Positions 55,852 to 64,000 of a stretch of 64,000 nt of DNA are shown in pieces. The notes below the pieces were generated by a model, which did no database searches, was not told where the DNA came from, and saw only the letters and a list, made by a program, of their open reading frames with translations. Position 1 is the first letter of the stretch. Every line of letters begins with the position of its first letter. Origin of the DNA: Rhizobium sp. L51/94 (lineage in GTDB: Bacteria > Pseudomonadota > Alphaproteobacteria > Rhizobiales > Rhizobiaceae); the NCBI RefSeq assembly GCF_019355555.1, contig NZ_CP072142.1, forward strand, positions 868,001-932,000. Direction: 5' to 3'. Both the position numbers and the translations under genes were made by a program.

Positions 55852-56807
55852 CGCTCGCCCTCCGGACGTTGGCGCAGGAACACGAATTGGATGGAACTGA
55901 TCGCCACCAGCACGACCAGCAGCGAGAAGGAGATCGCCGAGCCGTATCCGAGACGGTAGGAGGAGAAGGATGCCAGATAGATCGAGTAGACCGCCGAGAT
56001 CGTGCTGTTCTGAGGCCCGCCCTGGGTGATGATGAAGAACTGATCGAAGGCGAGCATCGACGAGGTGATGTTGAGGATCAACGCCAGCATGATCGAATTG
56101 CGCATCAGCGGCAGGGTGATCCGCCGAAAGCGGCTGAAAGGACTGGCGCCGTCGATCTTTGCTGCCTCGATGATATCGTCGGGAATGCCTTGCAACCCCG
56201 TCAGCAGGATCACCATGGTGAAGCCCGCCGTTTTCCACACGACCATCAGGATGATGACGGCAAGCGCTGTCCAGAAACTTTCCAATGGTCTTGGCGCGCT
56301 GTTGACCAGGCCGACGGCCTGCAGGAGTTCAGCGAAAACGCCATTGTCTGGATTGAGGAGCCACATCCACAGCGTCGATGCCGCGCCGAAGCCGATGACC
56401 ACGGGAAGGAAGTAGATGGTGCGAAAGAAGCCGGCGATCCGCATCGGGCGATCGACCAGCAGCGCCAGCGGAAAGGCGACCAAGAAAAGGGCTGTCGTCA
56501 CCAGAAAGGTGTACAGCATGGTGAAGCCGAGCGAATGCCAGAGCTGGGTATCGCCGGCGAGCTCGATGTAATTGGCAAGGCCGATGAACTTCGTCCTACC
56601 GAGTAGCGGCCAGTTATAAAAGCTCATCCAGACCGTCATGATCAACGGCAGAATGAACAGCAGCAGAATGAAGAGCGTGCTTGGTAGGATGAACAGCAGT
56701 CCCAGCCAACCCGTCGGCTCGGGCTTGTTGGCGCGTCCGTGATCTGCAGATGCCCGCATGCCTGGGTTTGAAGACAACTGAGTTTCCGCTTCGTTGAGAG
56801 CATTCAA
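55848..56807 (-). CDS. ABC importer permease, MalF type
   Basis: A 319-residue membrane protein with six segments and the EAA loop EAAKIDGASPFSRFRRITLPLM. The soluble N-terminal tail (about 30 residues) is ordinary for the family. It lies 58 bp behind the solute-binding protein gene and overlaps the second permease by ATGA. Confidence 0.93.
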   Translation of the reverse strand: MNALNEAETQLSSNPGMRASADHGRANKPEPTGWLGLLFILPSTLFILLLFILPLIMTVWMSFYNWPLLGRTKFIGLANYIELAGDTQLWHSLGFTMLYTFLVTTALFLVAFPLALLVDRPMRIAGFFRTIYFLPVVIGFGAASTLWMWLLNPDNGVFAELLQAVGLVNSAPRPLESFWTALAVIILMVVWKTAGFTMVILLTGLQGIPDDIIEAAKIDGASPFSRFRRITLPLMRNSIMLALILNITSSMLAFDQFFIITQGGPQNSTISAVYSIYLASFSSYRLGYGSAISFSLLVVLVAISSIQFVFLRQRPEGER

Positions 56808-56865
56808 TGGGGATGGTGTGCTACCGCAGGACGGAGGGTGCCGCCCTGCGCCTGTGATTGGAACA

Positions 56866-58113
56866 TCAGTTCGGGTTGGTGCGCTTCAGGATTTTCGTGA
56901 AATCGTCCTGCGTCTTGGCGATCGAACCATTGACGTCATCGCCGAAGATCGCGCCCTGGATCAGGTTGACGAACGGCCCCGTGCGGCTGACGAAGAGTTC
57001 GTCGGACGAGAAGGTGTAGGGCGTCCGGGCCTTGGCAAGCACATCATAGGCAGTGAGGTTGCGCGGGTCGAACTTGGCATAGGCTTCCTTGGCAAGGTCG
57101 GTGCGCGACGGCATGCCGGATTCCTGGGTGATGAACACCTGCTGGTCCGGCTGCATGTAGAAATTCACGAAGTCGAGGGCGACCTTCTTCTTCGCAGGAG
57201 CGATGCCCTTCATCAGCGCCAAGGTATCGCCGCCGGCAAAGCTGGACGCGCCGTTCTTCGGGCCGGGAATCGGCGCCACCGCGAACTTTACGTCAGGATA
57301 TTTGCTGGTCAGCAGATTGACGATATAGGAGCCGGTCATCAGGATCCCGACCTTGCCGGAGGCGAAGGCTTCGACGGCGTTGTTGCCATTGCCCGAGCGC
57401 GAGGTCGGGTGGATGGCACCGGCCTTCCACATGTCGCGGTAGGCGGCGATGGTCTCGCGCATGGCCGGTGTGTCGACCGTGGCGGTCTTGCCGTCGACGC
57501 TCAGGATATCGGCGCCCGCCGCCCAGATATGCGGCAGGAAGTCATAGATCAGCCAGCTGCCGGAATTGGCGACAAAATAGAAGCCGTAGGTGCTGTTGCC
57601 GAGCGCCGTGATCTTCTTGGCATCCGCAGCGATCTCGTCGAGCGATGCCGGCGGCTTGGACGGATCGAGGCCGGCCTTGGTGAACAGGTCGGTGTTGTAG
57701 GCGATGATCGAGGCGTCGGGCAGGGCCGGGACGCCGTAGACCTTATCGTTATAGGTGGCCAGGCGAATATGCGAAGGGCTCATGGCGCTTGCGTAAGGGG
57801 CGGACTTGACGAAGTCGCTGATGTCTTCGAGGCTATCGGCCGCCGCGAATGTCGGCAGGTAGATCAAATCGAGGACAGCGCCATCGGGGGCAGCGCCGCC
57901 GGCGATGGCGGCGCCGAGTTTCGGCACCATCTGCTCGGCGGTGATTTGCGTGACGTTGACCTTGTCGGCATGGGACGCGTTGTAGTGGTCGGCAAGCGCC
58001 TGAAGCACGGCGCCGGACGAGGTCCTAACCCAGAGGGTGATGTCTTCGGCGCTTGCAAGCGACGTGCTCGCCAAAAGCGAAAGTGCTATGAGCGCCAATT
58101 TGATTTTGTGCAT
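56866..58113 (-). CDS. Extracellular solute-binding protein, MalE/UgpB type
   Basis: A 415-residue binding protein with a signal peptide (residues 1-22, TSLASAED). DITLWVRTSSGAVLQALADHYN at the mature start and GKVGILMTGSYIVNLL fit family 1 solute-binding proteins for sugars. It is the first gene of the operon ending in GH127 and the ATPase, so its ligand is probably an arabinofuranose-containing oligosaccharide. Divergent from the LacI gene at 58286. Confidence 0.9.
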   Translation of the reverse strand: MHKIKLALIALSLLASTSLASAEDITLWVRTSSGAVLQALADHYNASHADKVNVTQITAEQMVPKLGAAIAGGAAPDGAVLDLIYLPTFAAADSLEDISDFVKSAPYASAMSPSHIRLATYNDKVYGVPALPDASIIAYNTDLFTKAGLDPSKPPASLDEIAADAKKITALGNSTYGFYFVANSGSWLIYDFLPHIWAAGADILSVDGKTATVDTPAMRETIAAYRDMWKAGAIHPTSRSGNGNNAVEAFASGKVGILMTGSYIVNLLTSKYPDVKFAVAPIPGPKNGASSFAGGDTLALMKGIAPAKKKVALDFVNFYMQPDQQVFITQESGMPSRTDLAKEAYAKFDPRNLTAYDVLAKARTPYTFSSDELFVSRTGPFVNLIQGAIFGDDVNGSIAKTQDDFTKILKRTNPN

Positions 58114-58213
58114 AAGCGTTCCCTTTTTTCGTTGCCGTCAAGCACCTTTGTTTGACGTTGCCATGACGCTATTCGAGAAAAATCGGTATGTCGACATTGT
58201 GTGTGCAAAAATA

Positions 58214-58264
58214 TGCAAAAACCTTTTTGCAAAGTATATGTCCTTTGCTAAAACCTTTTGGCAA
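58214..58264. promoter_or_regulatory. Two LacI-type operators
   Basis: Operator 1, 58214-58231: TGCAAAAA-CC-TTTTTGCA, a perfect 8-bp inverted repeat. Operator 2, 58245-58264: TTGCTAAAA-CC-TTTTGGCAA, the same layout with one mismatched pair. Centres are 32 bp apart, about three turns, allowing cooperative binding. Both lie between the divergent binding-protein and LacI genes. Confidence 0.7.
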
Positions 58265-58285
58265 CGAAAATCCGGGACCCCTATT

Positions 58286-59287
58286 TTGACAAGCCTCGCC
58301 CATCGCCGCCGTACCATCCGAGACGTCGCCAAGCGCGCCGGCGTTAGCATCTCGACCGTTTCGAATGCGCTGAACGACACCGGCCGCGTGAACGAGGAAA
58401 CGCGCCTACGGGTAAAGCAGATAGCCGCCGAGATCGGCTTTCGCCCAAGTTCGCTGGCGAGGGGATTGCTCAGCAAGCGAACCTCGACGATCGGCATGTT
58501 GACGAACGACACCTATGGCCGCTTGACGTTGCCGATGACGGCAGGTGTGTCGGAGGCGCTTGTCAGCCAGGGCGTTTCGGTTTTTCTCTGCGCCACCAAC
58601 AACGACCCCGCTCTTGCGAAACTTCATCTCGAAGCGCTGCTGGACAAGCATGTCGACGGCATCATTTTCACGGCGACCCGGCTGGATGTCGTTCCGCCAG
58701 TCGAGCTTCTCAATCTTTCGATCCCGGTCGTCTATGCTTTTGCGAAGGGTCCGGCCGGAAGTCTGTCATTCCTGCCCGACGACGTGCAAGGCGCGCGACT
58801 TGCCGTCGACCATCTGGTGGGGTTGTCGAGACGGACCATCATCCACATCACCGGTCCCGAGGATTATCTGGCGGCCCGGCTACGCGCCAGATCCTACCGG
58901 GATAGCTATGGCGCGGGGGCGGAAGTGCTGTTCGGCGACTGGACGGAGGAGTGGGGGCACGCGGCGATCGACATGATCTTCGAGCGAGACGCGACGCCCG
59001 ATGCGATCTTTTGTGGCAACGACCAGATCGCCCGCGGGGTGATCGATGCCTTGCGCGACCGCGGGGTGCGTGTTCCCCAGGACGTCGCGGTCGTTGGCTT
59101 CGACAATTGGGAGGTCATTGCCGAGCAGACGCGGCCGGCCCTGACGACGATCGACATGGAGTTGAAGGAGCTCGGGCGGCGGGCGGGCCTTGCCATTCTG
59201 GGCCTCACCAAGGGCGAGGCGATTGCGCCCGGTGAGCGGGGCATTGCCTGCCGGCTCGTCGTTCGTCAAAGCAGCGGCCGAAACTGA
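58286..59287 (+). CDS. LacI family regulator of the GH127 operon
   Basis: A 333-residue LacI-type repressor. The HTH is TIRDVAKRAGVSISTVSNALNDTGR and the rest is the sugar-binding effector domain (VDGIIFTATRLD, IIHITGPEDYLAARLRARSY, FCGNDQIARGVIDALRDRG). I use the TTG at 58286 because the longer frame (ATG at 58238) runs across operator 2. Its gene faces the GH127 operon, whose promoter region carries the paired operators. Confidence 0.88.
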   Translation: MTSLAHRRRTIRDVAKRAGVSISTVSNALNDTGRVNEETRLRVKQIAAEIGFRPSSLARGLLSKRTSTIGMLTNDTYGRLTLPMTAGVSEALVSQGVSVFLCATNNDPALAKLHLEALLDKHVDGIIFTATRLDVVPPVELLNLSIPVVYAFAKGPAGSLSFLPDDVQGARLAVDHLVGLSRRTIIHITGPEDYLAARLRARSYRDSYGAGAEVLFGDWTEEWGHAAIDMIFERDATPDAIFCGNDQIARGVIDALRDRGVRVPQDVAVVGFDNWEVIAEQTRPALTTIDMELKELGRRAGLAILGLTKGEAIAPGERGIACRLVVRQSSGRN

Positions 59288-59378
59288 AGGCTAGGCCGTC
59301 CCGCTCTTGTGGTATGGGATCAAAGCGACTCTGGCCGCTTCGATCCGGTGTCCTGCGCGTCGGCTTGGCTCTACTGCC

Positions 59379-60140
59379 TCACGCTGCCTTGGATTTTTCC
59401 AGCGACGCGAACTGCTTCGACCAATCCGCATACCAGGCCTGGAACAGGGCAAACTGTTTTTCGACGTAATCGCGCTGGCTGTCCGACAGGCTGTCGGTCT
59501 CGTTGAAATGCAGCGTAAATTCGGGATTGCCGGTGAGAACGAGCATGTGCTTGTAATAGAGCACCAGATCCGGGCCTTCATCGAAGCAAGAGAGCACGCC
59601 GAGGGCGCTTTCGAGTTCCAGCGCATGGGCGCGGGCAACCGCATCGCCCCCTGCCGCCGCCTGGGCGAGCGCGACCAGATGCAGGATTTCCTTGGGCAGA
59701 ACATTGCCGATGCCGGTGATGGCGCCGGACGCGCCGCAGTTTACGAACCCGTGGAACACAGCCGTATCGGCACCGACCATGAGCGTCACTTGATCGTCGC
59801 GGCTGGTGATGTTTTCCGAAGCGTAGCGCAGGTCTGAGGGGCCGCCGAATTCCTTGAAGCCGATCAGGTTCTTGTGGTCGTTGCGAAGATCGAAGACCAA
59901 CTCGGCGCGGGTCGCAAAGCCATAATAGGGGCTGTTGTAGATCACCGCCAGAAGGTTGGGTGCCGCCGACAGGATGGTCTTGAAATGGTCGCGCTGGGCA
60001 GACGCCGAGGTGCCGCGCGACAGGACCCTTGGAATGACCATCAGACCATGCCCGCCGACCTTTTGGGCGTGGGCCGCATGCTCGGCGGCGATCTTGGTGT
60101 TGACGGCGCCGGTGCCGACAATCACCCGCAGGCCGGCCGG
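59379..60140 (-). pseudogene. DapA-like (dihydrodipicolinate synthase family) gene lacking its N-terminus
   Basis: The frame reads RVIVGTGAVNT, YNSPYYGF, the Schiff-base lysine in NLIGFKEFGG and CGASGAITG, all in order for a DapA/NAL-family class I aldolase, to a normal C-terminus. About 75 residues before VIVGTG are missing, including the GTTGE substrate loop; a stop lies a few codons upstream (about 60140) in the same frame. The break is 20 bp from the end of the peptidase gene, so a deletion has joined the two. Not active as it stands. Confidence 0.8.
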
Positions 60141-60159
60141 CGATCATGGACGATTGCTG

Positions 60160-61305
60160 TCAATTGGCGAATGGCTCGGCCGGTCCTTTTGCGGGGGTCG
60201 TGAACCAGCGCGGCCCGGTTTCCGTCATGTAGATGTGGTCCTCCAGCCGGAGACCGAAGCGCTCCGGAAAGACGATCATTGGCTCGTTAGAAAAGCACAT
60301 TCCAGGTGCGAGAACGGTCGCATTGCCACGGACCAGATAGGGCTCTTCATGAATGTCCAGCCCAAGCCCATGGCCGGCGCGATGCGGAAGGCCAGGCAGC
60401 CGGTAGTCGGGGCCAAGACCATATCTCGACAGTACGGCGCGCGCGGCGTCGTCGAGCGTGCTGCACGCCGCGCCGATTTTCGCGGCATCAAAGACCGCCT
60501 GTTGCGCTTCCCGCTCGATTGTCCAGGCCCGGGCAAAGTCTTCGTCCGGGTCTTCCAAGACGTAGGTTCTCGTCAGGTCCGAATGATAGCCGTCGATGCG
60601 GCAACCCGTATCGACGAGGACGACGTCGCCGGCATGGTAGACTTGGTCTCCATCGACGCCGTGGGGCAGGGAGGTGGCCTCGGCAAAGGACACGATGCAG
60701 AAGCTGGATCCGTCGGGGACACCGAGCGCCCGGTGCTGCTCATCGATATATTGCACAACCTGCGAGGCGCGGATGCCCGGCTTGATGAAGGCATTCGCGC
60801 GTCGCTGCACCTCGAGCGTCAGGTTCATGGCGAACTGGATGAGGTCGATCTCGGCGCTGGATTTGCACAGGCGCAGGTCGCGGATCATCCTCCCGCCATC
60901 GACGAGGCGTTCCGCACCAAGATTCTGTGCAAGCGCGTGATAGACGAAGAGCGGCAAGGCGTCGTCGAGCGCCAGGCGGCTGTTCGGAGGAAGCAACGCG
61001 CTGATGAGGGCGGCACTGCTTTCCTCCTCCTGCCATACGACGACCTCGCCCGGCAACCTCGCCAACGTCTCCACCCGGCCAAGCTCAAAGCCTGGGACGA
61101 TGTAGTAGAGAGCGCTGGGCGTCACCAGCGCTCCCAGCAAACGCTCGCTCTGATGCCACACCAGGCCGGTAAAATAACGCAGACTTTCTGTCGGGCCGAG
61201 CAGGATGCCGCCGCAATCGGCAGCCGCCAGCACCTGTTGCAATAGCCCAACCCGCTGCAAGCGCTCCGGGTCATCGATCCTTGCGACGGGGAAATTCCAT
61301 TCCAT
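60160..61305 (-). CDS. M24 family Xaa-Pro peptidase (creatinase/prolidase fold)
   Basis: A 381-residue peptidase. The five metal ligands are visible: Asp232 and Asp243 (VDTGCRIDGYHSDLTR), His312 (HRAGHGLGLDIHE), Glu341 (FSNEPMI) and Glu355 (LRLEDHIYMT). The N-terminal creatinase domain is present. The ATG at 61305 lies 8 bp after AGGAG; the frame runs to 61335. It may act on dipeptides or small amidines; its former neighbour was the DapA-like gene and it sits beside a GntR regulator. Confidence 0.9.
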   Translation of the reverse strand: MEWNFPVARIDDPERLQRVGLLQQVLAAADCGGILLGPTESLRYFTGLVWHQSERLLGALVTPSALYYIVPGFELGRVETLARLPGEVVVWQEEESSAALISALLPPNSRLALDDALPLFVYHALAQNLGAERLVDGGRMIRDLRLCKSSAEIDLIQFAMNLTLEVQRRANAFIKPGIRASQVVQYIDEQHRALGVPDGSSFCIVSFAEATSLPHGVDGDQVYHAGDVVLVDTGCRIDGYHSDLTRTYVLEDPDEDFARAWTIEREAQQAVFDAAKIGAACSTLDDAARAVLSRYGLGPDYRLPGLPHRAGHGLGLDIHEEPYLVRGNATVLAPGMCFSNEPMIVFPERFGLRLEDHIYMTETGPRWFTTPAKGPAEPFAN

Positions 61306-61451
61306 GTGTGGGCTCCTGCAGCGTTCGGCAATCAATGATTTGAAGACGTGGTGGTAATGGCGGTTTGGAATGGACCGTTACGAAAAGCGTCCAGTCCGAA
61401 ACGGGTTTTCGGCAGCGCTCGACACGCGGATCACCCGTGCGGCGGGTGACG

Positions 61452-62144
61452 CTAGACGATCGTGATGCGACGGGCGTTGCCGGCATCGCGGGCAACATAT
61501 TTCTGGATCTGCGCAACAATCTGGTCCGCGTGGCCGGTTGCCAGCGCATCGGCTTTCTCGACGTCCTGGGCCTCGATCGTGGCGATCGTCTCCTCATGCT
61601 CATCGACATATTGCCGTGGCAATCGGTCGTCGAACGTCGAATAGTAGAGCCTCAGGATACGGCGTCCCTCATCCAGCAGCCGGGAGAAGAAGGTCGTATA
61701 ATAGTGGTTGCCGGCCAGTTCCGCGATTGCGACGTGAAAGTCGCGATTCGCCTCGATCATCGCGTAGGCATCCCTGGACGCCACAGCCTGAGCGAAATCC
61801 GCTTGGCACGCGCGGATGTGGGCCATGGCGGTAGAATTGCGCTTGTCGGCGGCACCGCGTGTCGTCACGCGATACATCAATGTCAGTGCTTCGAAATAGG
61901 TGGGAAGCGTCGCGAAATCGATGGCCGCGACAATGGTGCTGCGGTTCGGCAAGGTGGTGATCAGTCCATCGGCAGACAGCCGCAAAAGGGCTTCCCGGAT
62001 CGGCGTCCTCGACATTCCAAAGCGCTCAGACAACTTGACCTCGTCGAGAGGACAGCCGGGCGCCAATGTCATGGCAAGAATCTCCTGCCTGATGGTCGCG
62101 TAGACTGTCTGGGTGCCAGAACCGCGTGTGCGGACCAATTCCAT
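61452..62144 (-). CDS. GntR family regulator, FCD-domain type
   Basis: A 230-residue regulator. The winged HTH covers residues 13-75 (LDEVKLSERFGMSRTPIREALLRLSADGLI) and an all-helical FCD effector domain with metal-binding Asp/His follows (RDFHVAIAELAGNHY, YVDEHEETIATIE). FadR/FCD regulators respond to organic acids and sugar acids. It lies about 145 bp upstream of the peptidase gene on the same strand and likely controls that operon, including the broken DapA-like gene. Confidence 0.92.
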   Translation of the reverse strand: MELVRTRGSGTQTVYATIRQEILAMTLAPGCPLDEVKLSERFGMSRTPIREALLRLSADGLITTLPNRSTIVAAIDFATLPTYFEALTLMYRVTTRGAADKRNSTAMAHIRACQADFAQAVASRDAYAMIEANRDFHVAIAELAGNHYYTTFFSRLLDEGRRILRLYYSTFDDRLPRQYVDEHEETIATIEAQDVEKADALATGHADQIVAQIQKYVARDAGNARRITIV

Positions 62145-62261
62145 ATAGCGTTCCCGTTATGTCAATGCAGCCGGAGAATGCGATCAGTGGCAATCTGCGT
62201 GCAATCTGTCGACAGGTATTTAATATGGAAATGTTTAAACGTCCAGCACATGCTTTTTGAT

Positions 62262-63290
62262 TTATGTATTTCTTAGCATCGGGACCTGGCTAGGCGATGA
62301 TGCGGTCTCACCTTCAAGGAGCGCACACTTCAGAAGAAGGGGTTTATCGGCTTCGGAAAACTCGCGGCGGCCCAAGATCATTTCCACCGCCGCGGCAGCG
62401 ACCGCCGCTATCGGCTGTCGGATAGTGCTCAATCGTGGCGTCGTCATGTAAGAAAGAGGAATGCCGTCGAACCCGACAATGCTAAGGGCAGCGGGTATGG
62501 GAATGCCGAGGTCGTAGGCAGCCCGCATGCAGCCGATTGCCTGCTGATCTGAGCTCGCCAGGATCGCCGTCGGCCTCTCGTTGCGTGCCTGTGCCAGCAA
62601 ATAACTCCCGGCCCGCAAGCCACCTTCATAATCGAATGTGGCCTCCACGACCATGGTACTACACGATTGGCCGCTGCTGCCGTTGAAAACCTCAACGGCC
62701 TCCAGATAGCCACTGAGACGATCATTTGCAGGGACAGAGTCGGACGGCCCGGATACGATACCGATACTGCGATGGCCCAAATTCAAAAGATATTCCGCGC
62801 CAAGCCTCGCGCCCTGACGATGGTTGGCAGCAACGCCCGGATAATCCTTAATTAGCCGGTCGAGCACGACGAGCGGCAAACCAAGAGGAGGTTTCGTTGC
62901 GTGAAAGCCGTCACTGGGAACAAGGATGATCCCATCGACCTTGCGTCCGACCAGTTGCTCCAGCCGGTCTGCTTCCTTTGCAACGTCATCGAGCGAGGTC
63001 ATGAAGATGACATTGTAGCCGAACGATGCTGCGGCCTGCTCCGCACCCTGCACAACTTCGGCAAAAAAAGGGTTGGACAAATTCGGGATCACGATTCCGA
63101 TCAGCCTGCTCACTCTGCTTCGCATGCTGCGAGCATGGGGGTCCGGTCGATAGCCAAGCTCCGCAATGACCTTATCAACGCTGTCGCGCACGTCCTGCGC
63201 CACGGAAGCGTGGCCATTCAGCACCCTGGAAACAGTCCCAGTCGCGACCCCGGCGCGCTTGGCAACGTCTCGTATCCCGACCTTCTTCAT
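62262..63290 (-). CDS. LacI family regulator
   Basis: A 342-residue LacI-type repressor. The HTH is VGIRDVAKRAGVATGTVSRVLNGHASV, and the effector domain shows IPNLSNPFFAEVVQGAE and SIVGFDGIPLSYMTTPRLSTIRQP, close to RbsR/PurR-like regulators. It is divergent from the sugar-binding protein that starts at 63594, across about 300 bp with two GAAC/GTTC palindromes. It probably regulates that importer. Confidence 0.92.
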   Translation of the reverse strand: MKKVGIRDVAKRAGVATGTVSRVLNGHASVAQDVRDSVDKVIAELGYRPDPHARSMRSRVSRLIGIVIPNLSNPFFAEVVQGAEQAAASFGYNVIFMTSLDDVAKEADRLEQLVGRKVDGIILVPSDGFHATKPPLGLPLVVLDRLIKDYPGVAANHRQGARLGAEYLLNLGHRSIGIVSGPSDSVPANDRLSGYLEAVEVFNGSSGQSCSTMVVEATFDYEGGLRAGSYLLAQARNERPTAILASSDQQAIGCMRAAYDLGIPIPAALSIVGFDGIPLSYMTTPRLSTIRQPIAAVAAAAVEMILGRREFSEADKPLLLKCALLEGETASSPSQVPMLRNT

Positions 63291-63421
63291 TTTCAGGCTC
63301 TGCCTATGTGCTTCGGAGACCGAACGTCCGATTTACCCTGTCTCATATCGATGGAGATCCGCGCGCTCAATAGCCGTCATTTGACCTGAGTTTGAGAGCG
63401 AACTTTGCTTCGCGCAATATA

Positions 63422-63546
63422 GAACCGGTTCATGTCACGCTGTCAATTTCCTGGCCAGATACATCTCCAAGTTGCATAACTGCGCGAGGATACGGCATTG
63501 ACAGCGTATATATGACTTGGTATCCGTCGACGATTGGAAACGGTTC
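63422..63546 (+). promoter_or_regulatory. Promoter and two LacI-like operators before sugar-binding gene
   Basis: GAACCGGTTC (63422-63431) is a perfect 10-bp palindrome; GAAACGGTTC (63537-63546) differs at one symmetric pair. A TTGACA -35 box at 63498-63503 with 17 bp spacing leads to a weak -10 (TATCCG, 63521-63526), placing the second palindrome just downstream of the start point, where a repressor would block transcription. The first site is 72 bp upstream of the promoter. Confidence 0.5.
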
Positions 63547-63593
63547 ATACGGGCGAGGAGGCCCTGGTTTCCAAGACATTGGGGAGGTTTAAA

Positions 63594-64000
63594 ATGTCGA
63601 ATCTACGAATTCGTAGTGCTTTTCATATCAAAACCCGTCGCAACGTGCTGAAACTCAGTGCGGCTGGCTCGCTTTTTGTGGCCGTCGCATTGTCGATGAG
63701 CACTGCTCCGGCCTTCGCCGCTGACAAGCCGAAAGTTGGCCTCATCATGAAGTCGCTTTCCAACGAATTTTTCAAGCAGATGAAGGCTGGCGCCGACGAT
63801 TACGCCGCCAAGAATAAGGACAAGTTCGACTTCAAGGCCGTCGGCATGAAAGACGAGCGTGATTTCGCATCGCAGGTCGATGCCGTCGAAAACTTTGTGA
63901 CGCAGAAGTACGACATCATCGTCGTTGCTCCGGCAGACTCTAAGGCCATGGTAACACCGCTGGCCAAGGCGGTAAAAGCGGGCGTAAAGGTCATCAATAT
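63594..64000 (+). CDS. Sugar-binding protein, RbsB-type, partial
   Basis: The first 135 residues of a periplasmic binding protein continuing past the window. A long basic N-terminus (SNLRIRSAFHIKTRRNVLK) precedes the hydrophobic core, and FAADKPKVGLIMKSLSNEFFKQM begins the mature protein; QVDAVENFVTQKYDIIVVAPADSKAM is typical of the family. GGGGAGG precedes the ATG. Twin arginines in KTRRNVLK raise the possibility of Tat export. It is the start of a further LacI-controlled importer. Confidence 0.9.
   Translation, partial: MSNLRIRSAFHIKTRRNVLKLSAAGSLFVAVALSMSTAPAFAADKPKVGLIMKSLSNEFFKQMKAGADDYAAKNKDKFDFKAVGMKDERDFASQVDAVENFVTQKYDIIVVAPADSKAMVTPLAKAVKAGVKVIN

Noticed and set aside
1-64000. CRISPR arrays, rRNA, tRNA, integrases, plasmid replication genes
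   Set aside because: No regularly spaced repeats, RNA genes or rep/int proteins were found on reading both strands.

Overview
The window reads as accessory DNA from a member of the Rhizobiaceae (Rhizobium/Agrobacterium type). The reasons are a bacteriophytochrome with an HWE kinase and attached receiver, an iolC-iolD-iolE-iolB inositol operon next to an RpiR-family repressor, a protein that closely matches my memory of Agrobacterium D-psicose 3-epimerase, a GH127 arabinofuranosidase locus, and a very high density of sugar ABC transporters each paired with a LacI-family regulator. No core, rRNA or tRNA genes were seen, which fits a megaplasmid, chromid or genomic island. No species can be named from the sequence alone.

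Layout. 0-9 kb: partial TetR regulator, DinB-family protein, a bacteriophytochrome kinase broken by a one-base frameshift, a Crp/Fnr regulator, a secreted hydrolase, a VOC protein and an ABC exporter. 9.7-30.6 kb: an inositol-type island with LacI regulator, binding protein, ATPase, permease, a second binding protein, TIM-barrel enzyme, IolG-like dehydrogenase, second TIM-barrel enzyme, iolC, iolD, iolE, iolB, tautomerase and RpiR repressor. It meets a convergent operon of three Gfo/Idh/MocA dehydrogenases and an iolE-like gene interrupted by one TGA, which is divergent from a second LacI regulator. 30.6-43.6 kb: a decayed accessory zone with two small unknown genes, remnants of a His-Xaa-Ser (Hxs) radical-SAM peptide-modification locus cut by an IS6-family element, a FitAB-type toxin-antitoxin pair, fragments of a UvrD-like helicase, a condensation-domain protein and an SDR, and a tandem pair of tiny proline-rich secreted proteins, one of them dead. 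A LysR-linked operon (serine hydrolase, NmrA-like protein, aldo/keto reductase) sits inside it. 43.6-51.4 kb: a LacI-controlled ABC importer with two permeases followed by two ketose 3-epimerases, the second a D-psicose (allulose) 3-epimerase with its four metal ligands conserved. 51.9-59.3 kb: a LacI-controlled GH127/ABC operon for arabinofuranose-containing glycans. 59.3-64 kb: an N-terminally truncated DapA-like gene, an M24 peptidase, a GntR regulator, and a LacI regulator divergent from a sugar-binding protein that runs off the window.

How it works together: four of the five LacI-family genes flank, or lie beside, a transporter or catabolic operon, and near-perfect palindromes between regulator and operon are visible for several of them. 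The inositol island has import, oxidation, dehydration, ring opening, isomerisation and kinase functions in one run; the separate last step, iolA, is not here. The strongest candidate for something unusual is the Hxs remnant at 31.4-32.0 kb: it is diagnosable from an HxsD-like protein and the N-terminus of HxsB, overlapping by ATGA, with the rest removed at an IS6 boundary that lacks a target-site duplication.
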